Below are positions 19,135 to 27,812 of a stretch of DNA of 64,000 bases, in pieces (position 1 is the first letter of the stretch; each line of letters begins with the position of its first letter). The stretch is from Rhodospirillaceae bacterium. GTDB taxonomy: Bacteria; Pseudomonadota; Alphaproteobacteria; DSM-16000; Inquilinaceae. Below the pieces are notes generated by a model that saw only the letters and a program-made list of their open reading frames with translations, searched no databases and had not been told where the DNA came from. The translations under genes and the position numbers were made by a program. The stretch spans positions 167,501-231,500 of the forward strand of contig JACKIH010000003.1 in assembly GCA_020638575.1 (NCBI GenBank), read 5' to 3'.

Positions 19135-19284
19135 TCTGGTGAACTGCGTGAACGGTTGGCCCGCGATTTCAGCCGCAAACGGTTCGGCGACGACGGTTAT
19201 GCTCGCGAGGCGGCCTATAACGGCCATTGGCTCGACGTGCTTCAGCCGCAGGCTGCGCTGGTCACCCAGGAGGCCGCTGCATAG
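19135..19284 (+). pseudogene. Remnant of an ArdC-type antirestriction gene
   Basis: The reading ARDFSRKRFGDDGYAREA matches the conserved ArdC segment DRDFGRKRWGDDGYAREE of the intact gene at 44641-45537. The text after it (AYNGHWLDVLQPQA) looks like two later ArdC segments joined by a deletion. The N-terminal domain and the HExxH metallopeptidase site are missing. This indicates an older conjugative module lost from this place. Confidence 0.7.
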
Positions 19285-19326
19285 AGGCCAGCGCCGCGCC
19301 CAGCACTTCGGCCGGGCGCGGGACGC

Positions 19327-21930
19327 TCAATCCCTCCGGACGCAGCGAACATAGAGGGAGTCTGGCTTGCTGACGTCGAATACATGAAACCCAATACCAA
19401 AATTCTCCCCCCACGCATACGCAGAACTACTCTCTGTGGACGACCAGTAGGTATTCGCAGTGAAGCTTGTGATCGTCGCGTTATTGCGCCAAAGCAAGTC
19501 AAGTTCGGTGCGGGCCGGCAAATACCAGTCCGTATAGCCGCCGTCGCTCAAATCCTTGCACAGCTTGAAAGCGGGGAATGTGGTTGAATCGGCCACTTGG
19601 CCATCATTTATCTTCCCGTCCTCTGTTGAATCCGTGACGATATCGTTTGCCCCGGTGGATGTTTTCCATCCGCTTGATGTGCTCTGGTTGGCCTGGGTCA
19701 CATAGAGCGGCTTACAGGTCCCGGCATCGGCGCTGTTGGCGTCGTAGTAGCACACACAGCCTGCGAATTTCGGGTTGCCGCCGCCGGAGCCGTCGCCGCT
19801 GCACACATCGCCGACATTGGGGCACGAGGGATCGGGCGTGCAGCCACCACTGGATGCGGCCGCGCTGGCGTCCTCGCTGCGGACGCACCGTACGCCGTAG
19901 TAACTGGGCTTAGTGGTGTAGTCCTGGTAGCCAAAGCCAAAGACCTGGAACCACGCGTAGTTAGTATTGTCCTCCGTGGACGACCAGTAGGCGCTCGTCG
20001 TGAAGGCGCCGGCGGCATTAGCGTCAATCGCGGCCTGGTTAAGCCATAACAGGTTCAGCTCAGCGCGGGCCGGCAGATACCAGTCGTTTTTGCCGTGATA
20101 GGTGTTGTTCTCGCACAGTTCAAAAGCCGGAAACGTGCCGCCGCCGCGGTTATCGCGGTTATACTGGCCGTCAACGTGATCGTCAGGGTTTGTGATGTCG
20201 TTCGTTCCGCCCGCCGTCTTCCACTGGCTCGATGTGCTCTGGTTGTCGTCGGTGACGAAGATCGCCCGGCAGGAGCCGTCGTCAGCCGCCAGGAAGCCGG
20301 CAAACAGGCTGCCGTCGCTGCACACGTCGCCGACACTGGGGCAGGACGTCGGTGCCGCGCAGCCGGCACCACCGCCACCCCCGCTCAGCGTACCCGTCAC
20401 GCCGAGGATATTTACGCCGCTGGCGATCTTCCCTGGCTTGAAATCCGTGTCGTATTTCGCTCGATTTTGATCGAGCAAGCATCTATCCGTACTGTCTGGT
20501 ACGCATTCGCCATACTCAGAGACTTTGAAATTCCCCAGATCAGCTACAATTAACTTGCCATTGGAAAGTGTGCTATTGGTGGTGACGGCATATCGGCGGT
20601 CCAGCGCGAGTGCGTTGATTTTCGTAAGATCCAAACTGGTAAGCGCGTCCACGACTACCGGCGTGGTAGGATTGGAGACATCAATGACGACAAGGGCGTC
20701 ATCGGACGCGCGGACGGCGTACACGTAGCTCCCAGCGACTTCTGGATCGGTCACTCCCAGCGCTGTTGTGCTGACTTCGGTTGGAGACGTTGGGTTAGAA
20801 ATATCTACGATACTGAAATAGTTATTGGTACTTCGTGGGACGTAGGCATAGTTACCAGATACAGAGATTCCGATCCCTCCACTCAAGTGCAAAGATGTCA
20901 CTTCCGCTGGTGCGGCCGGATCGGACACATCAATGACTGTGAGTTCACCCGAAAGGCGGCTGGCGACATAGGCGTAGGTTCCGGCCACGGCGACGCCGTT
21001 GGGTTCGTCCAGGTGACCATTTGAAATCGCTCCCACCTGGGTAGGCGCGGCCGGATCGGACACGTCTATGATGGTAAGGCTGTCCGCCTCGTAGCTTGCG
21101 ACGTAGGCGTAGTCGCCGCGCACCTCGACATCGCTCGCCCCGTCCAGATCGGCAGTGGAAATCCCCCCGACCTTGCTCAGCGACGAGGGATTGGAAATGT
21201 CGATGATCGTCAGGCTGTCCGATCCCCAACTCGCCACATAGGCATATTGTCCGGCCACGGCGAGGCCCCGCGCAAAACTAAGGTCGGCGGAAGATGTGAG
21301 ACTGTCGAGTTCCGTGGGCGCTGATGGATCGGAGATATCAAAGCTTGTCAGGCTGTTGCCATGGTTGCTCGTTACAAAGGCGTAATTCCCCGAGACGGCT
21401 ACCTCCCAAGAGGTTCTGAGGTTGCTGCTCGTCACAACCCCGATCTGGGTCAACCCACCAGATTCCCCCTCAACTCCCAGGATATTTTTCCCGGCCGCAA
21501 TATTTGCCGGTGTGAAGTCCGGATCGTCATTCGAGCGCGTCGCGTCGAGGTAGCATTCCCCGGTGTCGTCGTCCTGGCACCGGGGCTGCTTAAAAGGGCG
21601 CCAGGTGGTCGCGCCCCCGTCGCAATACTCCCAGGGCGGGTCGCTGCTGGCGACATAGCGGATTCGCCCGTCCTTGGCAGCGGTGCAGGAGCCGGTGTCG
21701 TTGCCGACCTGGGTGAGGGTGGTGCCGCCATCCTTGTAATCGAGCACGCTGACCCAGGTGGAGCCGTTGCACACCAGGAAGTGCCCGCCGCCTGATACCT
21801 CTGGTCCGCCGGACCGCATGAACGCGCCGGCCGTCGTGCAGGCATCGCCCGGTCCCGGTTCCGCTGCTGTGGCGGCCGTCGCGGCAAGTAGGGTGACCAC
21901 GGTGCAGACGAAGCGGAAGCAGCACCTCAT
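19327..21930 (-). CDS. Large exported protein with LVIVD propeller repeats and two DUF1566 domains
   Basis: An 867-residue protein with an N-terminal signal peptide (RFVCTVVTLLAATAATAA). After a cysteine-containing N-terminal part, residues about 155-470 carry about seven LVIVD repeats (YAYVASWGSDSLTIIDISNP and variants), predicting a beta-propeller. Two DUF1566 (Lcl C-terminal-like) domains follow, at about 530-690 and 700-867. Each has an NDWYLPAR or TDWYLPAR motif, a YWSSTE motif and an end VRCVR. DUF1566 domains occur in surface adhesins; the role here is unknown. It is a stand-alone gene flanked by AT-rich DNA. Both DUF1566 copies are similar at DNA level, showing tandem duplication. Confidence 0.82.
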   Translation of the reverse strand: MRCCFRFVCTVVTLLAATAATAAEPGPGDACTTAGAFMRSGGPEVSGGGHFLVCNGSTWVSVLDYKDGGTTLTQVGNDTGSCTAAKDGRIRYVASSDPPWEYCDGGATTWRPFKQPRCQDDDTGECYLDATRSNDDPDFTPANIAAGKNILGVEGESGGLTQIGVVTSSNLRTSWEVAVSGNYAFVTSNHGNSLTSFDISDPSAPTELDSLTSSADLSFARGLAVAGQYAYVASWGSDSLTIIDISNPSSLSKVGGISTADLDGASDVEVRGDYAYVASYEADSLTIIDVSDPAAPTQVGAISNGHLDEPNGVAVAGTYAYVASRLSGELTVIDVSDPAAPAEVTSLHLSGGIGISVSGNYAYVPRSTNNYFSIVDISNPTSPTEVSTTALGVTDPEVAGSYVYAVRASDDALVVIDVSNPTTPVVVDALTSLDLTKINALALDRRYAVTTNSTLSNGKLIVADLGNFKVSEYGECVPDSTDRCLLDQNRAKYDTDFKPGKIASGVNILGVTGTLSGGGGGAGCAAPTSCPSVGDVCSDGSLFAGFLAADDGSCRAIFVTDDNQSTSSQWKTAGGTNDITNPDDHVDGQYNRDNRGGGTFPAFELCENNTYHGKNDWYLPARAELNLLWLNQAAIDANAAGAFTTSAYWSSTEDNTNYAWFQVFGFGYQDYTTKPSYYGVRCVRSEDASAAASSGGCTPDPSCPNVGDVCSGDGSGGGNPKFAGCVCYYDANSADAGTCKPLYVTQANQSTSSGWKTSTGANDIVTDSTEDGKINDGQVADSTTFPAFKLCKDLSDGGYTDWYLPARTELDLLWRNNATITSFTANTYWSSTESSSAYAWGENFGIGFHVFDVSKPDSLYVRCVRRD

Positions 21931-22253
21931 CGGCCATCTCCCGCGTCATATACCAAATGGAGCCGCTGAATTTCTATAGATTCCATAGATCGAATATCAA
22001 TAGGCATGACAATAACCTTCCTTTTTGACTTCATTCATTTTAACAAAATTTTTCTTTTCGTGAAGTTAATAAACACAACAACGCGGCAATATCTATTTTA
22101 TGCCGGCAATTTTTCTTAACAAGACACCATATCCGGCACTCAAAGGCGACCCCGGACAGAAGGGAACCCTTTCTGCCGATTGCCTGTGGACAACCAAGTC
22201 TTTGATCTGCAAGCGGTCTTTCCCCCTCCCGGCGGCGCGGACAGTATGTTGCG
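21931..22253. other. AT-rich divergent promoter region
   Basis: About 320 bases between the divergent LVIVD gene and resolvase gene. It is AT-rich, with homopolymer-rich stretches (TTTTAACAAAATTTTTC near 22039). Promoters for both directions are expected here. No gene or clear inverted repeat is seen. Confidence 0.4.
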
Positions 22254-22823
22254 ATGAGAATCGGATATGCACGGGTCTCGACAGACGACCAGAACCTCGA
22301 CTTGCAGCTCCGGGCGCTGGAGGCCGCCGGTTGTGAGCGCGTCTACAAGGATCACGGCGTTTCCGGGGTGGCCGCCCGGCGGCCGGCGCTCGACAAAGCG
22401 CTCCGGTCCATGCAGGCAGGCGACGTGCTGGTCGTCTGGAAGCTCGACCGGCTGGGCCGCGACCTGCGCCATCTCGTCAACCTGGTCCACGACCTCACCG
22501 CCCGTGGCATCGGCTTCAAGGTGCTGGAAGGCCACGGGGCGGAGATCGACACAACCACCGCCAACGGCCGCCTGATCTTCGGCATCTTCGCCGCCCTGGC
22601 CGAATTCGAGCGCGAGCTCATCAGCGAGCGCACCCGCGCCGGCATCCGGGCGGCCCGCCACCGGGGCGTGCGCATTGGCCGGCCGCCGAAGCTGTCAGCC
22701 CGTCACGTCGCCGAAGCCCGCCGCATGATCGGGGCGGGCGGTAAAACCCGCCACGAGATCGCCGCAGCCCTTGGTGTGTCGCCCAAGACGCTGTGGCGCG
22801 CCCTTAGAGACGAAGGGCGGTAG
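22254..22823 (+). CDS. Small serine recombinase (resolvase)
   Basis: A 189-residue resolvase starting MRIGYARVSTDDQNLDLQL with the catalytic serine. It continues DHGVSGVAARRPALDKAL, WKLDRLGRDLRHLVNLV, AEFERELISERTRAGI, and a C-terminal HTH (TRHEIAAALGVSPKTLWRAL). Complete length for Tn3/Hin-type enzymes. No transposase accompanies it, so it may serve element dimer resolution. Confidence 0.92.
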   Translation: MRIGYARVSTDDQNLDLQLRALEAAGCERVYKDHGVSGVAARRPALDKALRSMQAGDVLVVWKLDRLGRDLRHLVNLVHDLTARGIGFKVLEGHGAEIDTTTANGRLIFGIFAALAEFERELISERTRAGIRAARHRGVRIGRPPKLSARHVAEARRMIGAGGKTRHEIAAALGVSPKTLWRALRDEGR

Positions 22824-22964
22824 CCGCTGAGGCCAATTGCTTGCTGCTGCGTTGGGCTCAAGCTGTTCGTGCGCGGGTGCGTGGTCCTGCGGTCGCCCTG
22901 GTCTTCGTTCGCCTTCCGCCGATCGGAGCCGCATCCCCATTCCAGCCTTCGATGTGCACGCTGC

Positions 22965-23087
22965 CAGACAGGCGGGCCGCGTCCAATGGTTTTACCCGTC
23001 AGCTCTGCCAGGCCCGCGCGGGGCGCGGGCGGGCGCCGCTAGACGGTCCCCCACAAAACCATTGGACCCGTCCCTTGCTCCTGTCTG
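22965..23087. repeat. Nested inverted repeat leader before a small plasmid-type gene
   Basis: The inner arms GTCCAATGGTTTT (22981-22993) and AAAACCATTGGAC (23055-23067) are perfect 13-bp complements. The outer arms CAGACAGG (22965-22972) and CCTGTCTG (23080-23087) extend the fold. The loop is very GC-rich. A similar nested design lies before ardC at 44456-44562. Confidence 0.65.
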
Positions 23088-23143
23088 CCGGACGCGGGGC
23101 ACAAGGCCGGAATGGTCCGGCCCGACACCCAAAGGAGTGAACG

Positions 23144-23365
23144 ATGACCGATACGACGCAAACCAACGAGAACACCGGCAACAACAAGCCCACCCATATC
23201 GCCCGCAAGCGCCTTGGTCGCGGCAAGAACGCCGGCTTCGAGACCCTGGGCGTGGCCTGGGAACGCCAGGACGGCTCCCTCTACGTGAAGCCCTACGGCA
23301 CCCAGATCATCGAAGGCGGGTTCTACGTCTTCCGCATCAACGACGCCGACGAGCAGGCCGCGTAG
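23144..23365 (+). CDS. Small conserved plasmid-type protein
   Basis: A 73-residue protein: a polar N-terminus (TQTNENTGNNKPTHIARKRL) and a compact domain GFETLGVAWERQDGSLYVKP then GGFYVFRINDADE. The pattern suggests a small beta-rich fold. ATG 23144 is preceded by AAAGGAG. A stem-loop terminator lies 22 bp after the stop. Found in the same module as ParB; function unknown. Confidence 0.75.
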   Translation: MTDTTQTNENTGNNKPTHIARKRLGRGKNAGFETLGVAWERQDGSLYVKPYGTQIIEGGFYVFRINDADEQAA

Positions 23366-23387
23366 GCAGGCTCTCGGTCCCGCCCCC

Positions 23388-23413
23388 CGTGGCAGCCCTT
23401 CGGGGCTGCCACG
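23388..23413 (+). terminator. Stem-loop terminator
   Basis: A perfect 11-bp stem CGTGGCAGCCC / GGGCTGCCACG with a TTCG tetraloop, 22 bases after the stop at 23365. The T-tract is weak (TCTGCTGTCTT). Confidence 0.7.
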
Positions 23414-23644
23414 TCTGCTGTCTTAAAGGACCGGCCTTCGCAGGTGGCCGGTGGCCGCCCTCTCTCCCTTGGCGGGTTTCTCGATGATCGCGGAAGGATG
23501 GCCGGGCGCGCCGGGGCGTCAAGGCCCGGCCCGCACCACCCCCGCTGCCCTGCACCGGGGCCGTGTTGGGCCTGGACCCCCCAGCTTATCCGCCCGGCCG
23601 GGTCTCTCCCGCGTTTGAGAAAACCCTAACCAAAGGAGAGATCC

Positions 23645-25510
23645 ATGACTGACGTAACCACCATACCCCTGAACAAGCTCGTGCCTTCCGCCGACAATGT
23701 CCGCAAGACGGGTGCTGCCGACGGCATCGACGAGCTGGCAGCCTCCATCGCCGCCCACGGCCTTCTGCAATCGCTGGTCGTCCGCAAGGCGGGCCGCGGA
23801 AAGCATGCGGTCGTCGCCGGCAACCGCCGGCTGGCGGCCCTGAAGGCGCTCGCCAAGGCCGGAACCATCGAGCCAAGTTTCGATGTGCCGTGCCGCGTGA
23901 TCGCTACCGATGCCGACGCCACCGAGATCGGGCTGGCCGAGAACGTCGTGCGGATGCCGATGCACCCTGCCGACCAGTTCGAGGCTTTTCGCGACCTGAT
24001 CGACCATGGCGCTTCGACAGCGGATGTCGCCGCCCGCTTCGGTGTGGCCGAAACGGTGGTCGCCAAGCGGCTGCGGCTCGGTCGTCTGAGCCCCGTCATC
24101 CTCGACGCCTATCGCGCCGGAGAGATCGGGCTGGAGCAGGCCCAGGCCTTCGCCCTCAGCGACGACCGCGAGGCCCAGGACCGGGTTTGGTCGCAACTGC
24201 CCGAGTGGAACCGCGATCCGCGGACGATCCGCCGGGCACTGACCGAGGGCGAGGTGCCGGCCAGCGACAAGCGGGTCCGCTTCGTCGGGCTCGACATCTA
24301 CGAGGCGGCCGGCGGAGTCGTCCGGCGCGACCTGTTCGACGAAGCCGGTGCTACATTGCTCGACGAGGCCCTGCTCGACCGGCAGGTGGTGGAAGCGCTG
24401 GACCGCGAGGCCGAACCCGTGCGAGCCGAAGGCTGGGCCTGGATCGAGATAGTTCCCGATCTGGATCGCACGGGCCTGGCCGACTTGTCGCGGCGTTACC
24501 CCGAACGGGTTCCCTTGTCGGACGACGACCAAGCCAAGCTCGACCGGCTGATCGGCGAGTATGATGACCTGGCCGAACAGGCCGAGGCCGATCCCGACGA
24601 TGCCGATCTGGCCGAACGCCTGGACGTGATCGACGAGGCCATCGATGCGCTGAACGATCAGGCTCAGGCGTTTCCCGACGAGGTCAAGGCGATCGCCGGT
24701 GCCGTCATCACGCTGACCTGGGACGGCCGGGTGGACGTGCTGCGCGGTCTGGTCCGGCCCGAGGACGAGCCGGCCAAGCCGAAGCAGAAGAAGGCGGCCG
24801 ACGGTACAACCGTGGTCCTGCCGGCATCGCTGGTCGAATCGCTGACCGCGGTGAAGACGGCCATCCTCCGCCAGGCACTTCTCGGAAACGCCGACATTGC
24901 GCTGGCGGCGGTGGTCCACGCGTTGGCATCACAGGTGTTCTTCCCCGCAACCCACGGTGCGATCTGCCTGGAGATCGATCTCGACGAGACGCCTTTGAAT
25001 CGCGTGATCGGGGACACCGATTTCTGCGAGCCCCTGGCTTTCTTCGAGGACCAGCGACAGGCCTGGATGGAACGACTGCCCGCCAACCCGGACGACCTCT
25101 GGTCCTGGTGCATCGAGCAGGGCCGCGACATCCTCCTGGGCCTCCTGGCCTTCTGTGCCGCCGCCAGCCTCGATGCGGTGCACGGCAGGCAGGACTGGTC
25201 CGGTCAACCCCGGTTCGCCCATGCCGATACGCTGGCCCGCGAGTTGAAGGTTGACATGGCTGCCTGGTACCGGCCGACCGCGGACGGCTTCTTCAGCAAG
25301 ATCACCGCAGCGTCGATCCATGCGGCCCTGCGGGAAGCCCGTGGCAAGGACGGCGCTCCAGCCTGGGCCAAGCTGAAGAAGACCGAACTGGCCGCCCTGG
25401 CCGAACGCGAGATCGCTTCGACCGGTTGGCTGCCGGAACCGTTCCGGACGGAACCGAAGCCGGCGCCGTCTGACGACACCGACGGCGATATCGCCGAAGC
25501 TGCCGAATAG
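23645..25510 (+). CDS. Large ParB/RepB/Spo0J-family protein
   Basis: A 621-residue protein. The N-terminal ParB nuclease-like domain begins IPLNKLVPSADNVRK, with HGLLQSLVVRKAGRG and VVAGNRRLAALKALA, and box II LAENVVRMPMHPADQ near 98-112. The HTH (STADVAARFGVAETVVAKRL) lies near 127-146. The long C-terminal region, about 400 residues, is acidic and typical of the long ParB proteins of alphaproteobacterial plasmids and islands. No ParA is adjacent, so it may act as a regulator or accessory nuclease rather than in partition. AAAGGAGAGATCC precedes the ATG. Confidence 0.88.
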   Translation: MTDVTTIPLNKLVPSADNVRKTGAADGIDELAASIAAHGLLQSLVVRKAGRGKHAVVAGNRRLAALKALAKAGTIEPSFDVPCRVIATDADATEIGLAENVVRMPMHPADQFEAFRDLIDHGASTADVAARFGVAETVVAKRLRLGRLSPVILDAYRAGEIGLEQAQAFALSDDREAQDRVWSQLPEWNRDPRTIRRALTEGEVPASDKRVRFVGLDIYEAAGGVVRRDLFDEAGATLLDEALLDRQVVEALDREAEPVRAEGWAWIEIVPDLDRTGLADLSRRYPERVPLSDDDQAKLDRLIGEYDDLAEQAEADPDDADLAERLDVIDEAIDALNDQAQAFPDEVKAIAGAVITLTWDGRVDVLRGLVRPEDEPAKPKQKKAADGTTVVLPASLVESLTAVKTAILRQALLGNADIALAAVVHALASQVFFPATHGAICLEIDLDETPLNRVIGDTDFCEPLAFFEDQRQAWMERLPANPDDLWSWCIEQGRDILLGLLAFCAAASLDAVHGRQDWSGQPRFAHADTLARELKVDMAAWYRPTADGFFSKITAASIHAALREARGKDGAPAWAKLKKTELAALAEREIASTGWLPEPFRTEPKPAPSDDTDGDIAEAAE

Positions 25511-26475
25511 GCCGCTTCATTCCTCAGCCGGCCGTGCCCTTCGCGGGTGCGGCCGGTTTCTTTTTTTGGCAAGTTGATCGGTTCCCGAGGCCATTTCACA
25601 CTCCGATCCGCCAATCAGCAATCGGGACTCGAGCGATGCCCGACGGGGAGGGGAGTACCCGCTTATCCTCCCTGCGGGTCATCACCGACGTCGATGGCCA
25701 ACTGGTCACCATGTCCTTCAGCACGTTCGATCGCGTGACGGCACACAGCCAACACCCCCGCCGGGACCGCAACCTCGCTCCGATGTCGCCACGGCGATCC
25801 CGTCGGCCCGTTCCCCACCCGGTATTGCCTGACGGCAATCGGGCTGCTTGCATCTCCGACCGGCAGGCCATCGATACAACAGCCCGCTTTCTGGACTGGC
25901 GAGGCCGGTGCAAACCGGCTGACTGTGGACCGAGCGGAGAGGGCAGGGACCGCAGGCGTCAACTCCAGGCTCCAATCCCGGTGTCAGTTCCCATGGATGG
26001 CCCGGTGATCCCGGCCATTGCTCATGGATGCCGGATGCCCGGCTTAAGGATGGCCGCAAGATGTGTGTTGTAATACAACACCATCTTGGCAAGGGGGCCC
26101 GCTGCGCGCCCCCGTTGCATCCCCCCGGCCTGTGGCGCTTCCCGGCATCGAGCCGGGTCAGCGCCAACGGAACGTATCGCCGTTCCATCACTCGCAGCCG
26201 GCCGGCCGCTGCACCGCCGCTCAGGAGAGCCTCCAAGCTCCCCCGACACCCCCATGGCTCTCCCGAGGGGCCAAGGACGTTCCTGCCCCTGGACCCTGAC
26301 CAACCGTCCGCCGGTTGGATGACGCCAGCATTTCGTCGCTGGACCACGACCAGGCAGCCGCGGCCTGGCACGCGCCGGGACCTCTGTCGTTGTCCCCGGG
26401 CCCCCAGACTGTCGGTTCGCTCTGCGCAGGGGCAATGCCCCTCCCGACACCCAACCCCTGCCTTAGCCCGGCATA
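25511..26475. other. Gene-free 1-kb stretch between parB and the phosphorothioation locus
   Basis: Several open frames cross this region, but none has protein-like composition together with a ribosome-binding site. It contains the hairpin at 26057-26088 and further GC-rich inverted repeats around 26091-26112. It separates the plasmid-type backbone from the defence cargo. Confidence 0.45.
26057..26088. repeat. Strong hairpin or operator-like palindrome
   Basis: The arms CAAGATG and CATCTTG enclose a perfect palindrome GTGTTGTA-A-TACAACAC (26065-26081). It could be a bidirectional terminator or a regulator site. It lies about 390 bp from the 3' end of the desulfurase gene. Confidence 0.5.
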
Positions 26476-27663
26476 TTATGCTGACCGCCTCAGTCCTGCG
26501 CCCGCCAACCTTGAGAGCGCCTCATCGATTGCCGCGACAGCCTCGCTGACATCAGCGTCGGTCGTCCCCCTGCCAAGGCCGAACCTGATCGACCCTTCTA
26601 CGTCGTCGGTTGAAAGGCCGATCGCGTTGAGCACATGAGACGAGTCTGGGGTGCCCGATGAGCACGCCGAACCTGTCGAGGCCGCGACGAGCGGTTGAAG
26701 CGCACCGAGGATGTCGTGCGCGGCAAAGCCTTTGAATCGCAGATTGGCATTTCCGGGATGGCGATCCGTGCCCTCCGGTCCATTCACAGCGACGTCCCAT
26801 TGCAGCGCCGCGATCTGGCGTACGAATTCATCACGGCGTTTCCGAACGCACGCGCGATCCACTTCGGCGCCTTTCCCCGCGGCGAGGGAAGCAGCCGCAC
26901 CCATACCGACACAGAGTGGCACCGGAACCGTCCCCGAACGCAGGCCCCGCTGCTGGCCGCCGCCGTAGACAAGAGGCTCAACTCGGCCTTGTACGTCACG
27001 CTGGACAAACAGCGCTCCGATACCCATCGGCCCGTACATTTTGTGGGCCGAGAGGCTGAGCAGATCGACGAAACCTGCCAAGTCACTCATGTCCATTGCG
27101 GACGGCGCCTGCGCCGCATCACAATGAAATAGCGCGCCGATCTCGCGTATTACTGATGATATTCCTCGTATATCTTGCATAGTGCCTATTTCGTTATTTA
27201 CTGCCATAATTGAAACAAGAAGAATGTCCTCGCCAAGCCGGTCTTCTAGTGCTTGCCTATCAATAAACCCCTCGAAGTCGACAGGCACGGCTTCCACCGC
27301 GAAGCCGTGCTGCTCCCCTAGGGCGCGGCCCGCCGCCAAGACACATTTGTGTTCAATCGCGCTCACGAGAATTCGTCGGCGCTTTCCCCCAGCCGCGCGC
27401 CGGCCAAGGCCAAGGAGTGCGAGATTGTTCGCTTCGGTTGCGCCCGATGTGAAGATAATCTCGTCCGCATCGGCGCCAATCAATTGCGCGACATCCTGCG
27501 CGGCGTCTTCAAGAGAGTGCGCCGCCGTCCAGCCGAGACTGTGATCCACAGCATGCGGATTGCCCGGATGATCCACAAGATATGGTGTCATCTTCGACAA
27601 AACTCTTGGATCAAGCCCTGTCGTTGCTTGATGATCAAGGTAGATGGTGTTGCCGATTCTCAT
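26476..27663 (-). CDS. sspA: Cysteine desulfurase of the phosphorothioation locus (SspA/DndA-like)
   Basis: A 395-residue class V aminotransferase-fold PLP enzyme that takes sulfur from cysteine. It starts MRIGNTIYLDHQATT. The PLP lysine is Lys208 in LSLSAHKMYG, the active-site His is in SAIEHKC (about 105), and the persulfide cysteine is Cys334 in STGSACSSG. The start at 27663 fits the family N-terminus; the upstream frame does not. It is transcribed away from the sspB-like gene with a 149-bp shared promoter region. It resembles IscS as well, but its neighbours indicate DNA backbone sulfuration. Confidence 0.88.
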   Translation of the reverse strand: MRIGNTIYLDHQATTGLDPRVLSKMTPYLVDHPGNPHAVDHSLGWTAAHSLEDAAQDVAQLIGADADEIIFTSGATEANNLALLGLGRRAAGGKRRRILVSAIEHKCVLAAGRALGEQHGFAVEAVPVDFEGFIDRQALEDRLGEDILLVSIMAVNNEIGTMQDIRGISSVIREIGALFHCDAAQAPSAMDMSDLAGFVDLLSLSAHKMYGPMGIGALFVQRDVQGRVEPLVYGGGQQRGLRSGTVPVPLCVGMGAAASLAAGKGAEVDRACVRKRRDEFVRQIAALQWDVAVNGPEGTDRHPGNANLRFKGFAAHDILGALQPLVAASTGSACSSGTPDSSHVLNAIGLSTDDVEGSIRFGLGRGTTDADVSEAVAAIDEALSRLAGAGLRRSA

Positions 27664-27752
27664 TGCCTGCCAATAGCCTGTCTCAGAATCCCCCGCTCGC
27701 CGCCATCGTCCGCGGAATGACGCCTTTCTGGAGGATATCTCCAGGGCGTCGA

Positions 27753-27780
27753 TTGACCATACCACTTATTGTGCGATAAT
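27753..27780 (+). promoter_or_regulatory. Candidate promoter for sspBCD
   Basis: A -35 box TTGACC (27753-27758) and a -10 box GATAAT (27775-27780) with a 16-bp spacer lie 32 bp before the ATG of the DUF4007 gene. A ribosome-binding site GGAGGGGG immediately precedes that ATG. Confidence 0.55.
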
Positions 27781-27812
27781 GTCGACCTGGAGGAAGCATC
27801 CAGGAGGGGGTC

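Noticed and set aside
19327..21930. Diversity-generating retroelement target suggested by the DUF1566 domains
   Set aside because: No reverse transcriptase or template repeat was seen in the window, and the two domain copies look like an ordinary tandem duplication.
25636..26073. Plus-strand frame after parB starting MPDGEGSTRLSSLRVITD
   Set aside because: The first 40 residues look plausible, but there is no ribosome-binding site and the remainder is rich in Arg, Pro and Cys without pattern. Support was too weak to list it as a gene.
26476..27663. Housekeeping IscS interpretation of the cysteine desulfurase
   Set aside because: No IscU, IscA, HscAB or Suf genes are near, while DUF4007, ATPase and PP-loop genes are directly beside it.
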